In this document: piece by piece, positions 62,138-64,000 of the stretch | Layout: every line of letters begins with the position of its first letter | Position numbering within the stretch: position 1 is the stretch's first letter | Assembly (NCBI GenBank): GCA_937890835.1 | Contig: CALADF010000001.1 | Location: 134,953 to 198,952 of the forward strand | DNA: 64,000 bases | Direction: 5' to 3' | Source of the DNA: an uncultured bacterium | GTDB lineage: Bacteria; Actinomycetota; Coriobacteriia; Coriobacteriales; Eggerthellaceae | Position numbers and translations under genes: made by a program | The notes under the pieces: model-generated | Database searches by the model: none | What the model saw: only the letters and a program-made list of their open reading frames with translations | Told to the model about the DNA's origin: nothing

Positions 62138-62593
62138 CTAACCCCAGACCGATGATGCCGAAGATGACGAAGCGACAGATCCTGCCGGAGAACCCAATAC
62201 CGAGGTGTAGTCTCCACTTTGAAGCGCCTCGAATACCAAAGGCATAACCTGAACGAACGAAATCGTATTAAGGATTAACGCGAGGACGCATATGCATATC
62301 AAAAAGATCGCTTGTCTGCGAAGCCTGTATTCGAGGGATTCAGGATTTTTCAATCCGTCTAGATCTCGAAGCTTCCAGTAAGCAAGCGATGCGCAAATGA
62401 CGGCAATTGTGCTCAACAAGACGCCCCCGACGATAAGGGAAACTGGACCGCATATCATCGCTGCCGTAATAAGCGATTGCGCAGACTTCAAACGATCCGT
62501 GCGAGATCGGCGAGGCTCGGGATTGGGCACTGAAGGTTCCGTCGAATTATGGTTCTGAGAATTGTTGTTCCTGTTATCGCTCAATGAAATCAC
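62138..62593 (-). CDS. Small membrane protein, unknown function
   Basis: This 151-residue protein has a polar Asn/Ser-rich N-terminus (about 38 residues), two or three hydrophobic helices (AAMICGPVSLIVGGVLLSTI, AIFLICICVLALILNTI), and a Ser-rich C-terminal tail. The layout is DUF4190-like. The start ATG at 62593 is used because the frame is closed just upstream; no strong ribosome site is seen. The base composition is more A+T-rich than in the rest of the window. No function can be given. Confidence 0.7.
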   Translation of the reverse strand: MISLSDNRNNNSQNHNSTEPSVPNPEPRRSRTDRLKSAQSLITAAMICGPVSLIVGGVLLSTIAVICASLAYWKLRDLDGLKNPESLEYRLRRQAIFLICICVLALILNTISFVQVMPLVFEALQSGDYTSVLGSPAGSVASSSSASSVWG

Positions 62594-62646
62594 ATCACTA
62601 AAAATGAATTGAACCAGCCTTTAATTTGAAATCTTTGAGAACCGAC

Positions 62647-62680
62647 TGAAATGCCGTACGAGTATGGGCACGGCATTTCA
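62647..62680 (-). terminator. Hairpin downstream of dut
   Basis: TGAAATGCCGT (62647-62657) and ACGGCATTTCA (62670-62680) form an 11-bp stem with a 12-base loop. It sits at the end of the nrdR-dut unit. A clear T run is missing on the minus strand, so termination may be weak. Confidence 0.5.
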
Positions 62681-62774
62681 ACAATATGATTTTCGCTTTA
62701 GAGCCACCTTAGCATTAACGTAATCGACAAGGCATTGCTTCGACATAGCAAATGGTCAACACCTGCATCAGGCG

Positions 62775-63212
62775 CTAGACACCGCTGCTTCCAAAACCAC
62801 CATTACCACGGGAGGATTCAGGCAGGCGTTCGACGATAGGAAGCGTCACGGAAGGAACTTGAACAATGACTAATTGCGCAATTCGATCGCCGATGTGAAT
62901 GTCGAACGAGTCATGAGGGTCGAGGTTTACGAGGATGACCTTGATTTCACCTCGATAGCCGCTATCGATAAGACCCGGCGCGTTGACAACGGAGATGCCG
63001 TGACGTACAGCTAGCCCGCTTCGGGGAACAACCAATCCAGCGTATCCTTCAGGGATCGCCAAGGCTAAGCCGCAAGATACCGCAGCGCGCTCAAATGGTT
63101 TAAGGGTCAACTTCTGACAGGAATGCAAATCGAGGCCGGCATCCCCATCGTATGCGTTCGACGGGAGAACGAAGCTATTCGATAGCGGCATTAGGGGAAC
63201 GGAAACAGTCAT
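62775..63212 (-). CDS. dut: Deoxyuridine 5'-triphosphate nucleotidohydrolase
   Basis: This 145-residue trimeric dUTPase has all five motifs: AYDGDAGLDL, PRSGLAVRHG, GLIDSGYRGEI, GDRIAQLVI and the C-terminal RGNGGFGSSG. It removes dUTP and supplies dUMP for thymidylate synthesis. Its AAGGAG site lies in the last codons of nrdR, and it starts one base after the nrdR stop, so the genes form one operon for deoxynucleotide control. Confidence 0.96.
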   Translation of the reverse strand: MTVSVPLMPLSNSFVLPSNAYDGDAGLDLHSCQKLTLKPFERAAVSCGLALAIPEGYAGLVVPRSGLAVRHGISVVNAPGLIDSGYRGEIKVILVNLDPHDSFDIHIGDRIAQLVIVQVPSVTLPIVERLPESSRGNGGFGSSGV

Positions 63213-63213
63213 G

Positions 63214-63666
63214 CTACTCCTTGTTGATGTCGGTCAAAGCGCGCGAAAACTCTTCGATGTTCTTGAAGTCCTTGTACACGCTCGCAAATCGAATGTAAGC
63301 AACATCGTCGAGTTTGGCTAGCCGAGACAAAACGAGATCACCGAGATCCTTCGAGCGAATCTCCCCTTTTGGTGATGAACGTAGTTCATTTTCTATATCG
63401 GTAATGAGCAAATCGAGTTGCTCAGGAGTGATGGATCGTTTAGCGCACGCAATTAACAGACCGCGCATAAGCTTTTGCCTGTCAAACGCTTCAGATGAGC
63501 CATCTGACTTTATGACGATAACAGGATGCTCTCCAAGTCTTTCGTAGGTTGTGAAGCGGTACTTGCATTTCAAGCATTCTCTTCGTCTTCTGATGGCATT
63601 GCCATCTTCGGCGGAACGCGAGTCGACGACTTTTGATTCCTCGTAGCTGCATATAGGACAACGCAT
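63214..63666 (-). CDS. nrdR: Transcriptional repressor NrdR
   Basis: This 150-residue repressor of ribonucleotide reductase genes has an N-terminal zinc ribbon (CPIC, then CLKCKYRFTTYE) and an ATP-cone domain from about residue 47 (VIKSDGSSEAFDRQKLMRGL). ATG at 63666 has AGGAG upstream (in the minus-strand leader). The coupling with dut links it to nucleotide metabolism. No clear NrdR box is seen in its own upstream region. Confidence 0.96.
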   Translation of the reverse strand: MRCPICSYEESKVVDSRSAEDGNAIRRRRECLKCKYRFTTYERLGEHPVIVIKSDGSSEAFDRQKLMRGLLIACAKRSITPEQLDLLITDIENELRSSPKGEIRSKDLGDLVLSRLAKLDDVAYIRFASVYKDFKNIEEFSRALTDINKE

Positions 63667-64000
63667 AATGCTCCTTAGCTATGAAATAATTAAGTCATGA
63701 TACAACATATGGAGAATAGTGATGCGTATGTCTATCAAATAACGAGATATTGTTATCTTGCGCTTTTCTAGGGCGTAAATATCAATAGGTGGTCTAGCAT
63801 GCAAAGCGGATCGAGAAACGAGTATTTCATGCTTTGGCCAATGATTAAGCGGTGGAGATCTTCGCCCTCAACGCGCAAAGCGCATGATGGAAACGATACT
63901 ATGCCGCCGCGCGTGCATTCGCGCAATGTTGAACGTACCGAGACCTTCAATTAGGCGAACGAATTCGGTTACTGTGCGACGAAACATAATGCAGACTTGT
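63667..64000. other. Upstream and edge region, unresolved
   Basis: The region is A+T-rich and should hold the nrdR promoter. On the minus strand two frames have protein-like stretches (one of 39 codons starting at 63987, another ending at 63768) that could be parts of one frameshifted or degraded gene. No family is recognised, and the sequence stops at the window edge. Confidence 0.3.

Noticed and set aside
1..64000. CRISPR array, rRNA or tRNA genes
   Set aside because: I found no regularly spaced repeats and no recognisable rRNA or tRNA sequence by eye; a covariance search would be needed to exclude a tRNA fully.

Overview
The window looks like chromosome of a G+C-rich anaerobic actinobacterium of the class Coriobacteriia, most likely family Eggerthellaceae. 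The pointers are a membrane-spanning LuxR-type regulator beside a molybdenum oxidoreductase, molybdenum enzymes of the dehydroxylase/transhydroxylase type, a MenA-type menaquinone gene, and aromatic-acid CoA genes. This is judged from gene content and protein style; no 16S gene or database search was available. I see no rRNA, tRNA or CRISPR array.

Layout. (1) 1-18.6 kb, core-like: the end of a phospholipid synthase; a VanW surface protein; an aryl-acid block with the order PaaK-ACT, D-Ala carboxypeptidase, FHA protein, IorA-IorB-ACT-PaaK (aryl-pyruvate oxidation to aryl-acetyl-CoA plus CoA ligases); a GluQ-type synthetase; MenA; a lipoprotein; a flavoprotein; and a divergent type IIA topoisomerase pair. 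(2) 18.72-25.74 kb, a roughly 7-kb genomic island inserted in the 5' end of a low-molecular-weight protein tyrosine phosphatase gene. It leaves a 12-codon fragment on the left and supplies a new 5' end on the right. It carries an XRE repressor, a two-TM coiled-coil protein, an LPQTG-anchored leucine-rich-repeat protein, a Tat-type lipoprotein, small unknown proteins, a possible excisionase and a tyrosine integrase. (3) 27-30 kb: an ArsB/NhaD-type transporter and a membrane LuxR regulator.

(4) 30.3-34 kb: a molybdenum enzyme pair that closely fits pyrogallol-phloroglucinol transhydroxylase (large subunit without Fe-S but with a Asp-Ser-Trp motif; small subunit with 12 cluster cysteines and a C-terminal transthyretin-like domain), followed by an MFS transporter. 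(5) 36-45.5 kb: a cai/fix-like set (acyl-CoA dehydrogenase, EtfB/FixA, EtfA/FixB, hotdog protein, FAD desaturase-like protein, CaiB-type CoA transferase, CaiC-type ligase, FixC, FixX) suited to CoA-dependent reduction of an unsaturated acid. (6) 45.9-53.9 kb: a URO-D family protein, a DASS carrier, a LysR regulator, a second molybdenum enzyme of acetylene hydratase/dehydroxylase style with its Fe-S subunit, and another LysR.

(7) 54.2-60.3 kb: corrinoid methyl-transfer genes (corrinoid protein, URO-D methyltransferase, DUF2284, RACo-type activator, hydantoinase/oxoprolinase-like protein). (8) 60.7-64 kb: an AI-2E-family permease, a small membrane protein, dut and nrdR, in DNA that looks more A+T-rich.

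Reading regions 4 to 7 together, my inference is a locus for using plant phenolics or similar aromatics as electron acceptors and methyl donors: demethylation (7), ring hydroxyl removal or transfer (4, 6), and side-chain reduction (5), each with its own transporter or regulator. The substrates are not shown by the sequence.
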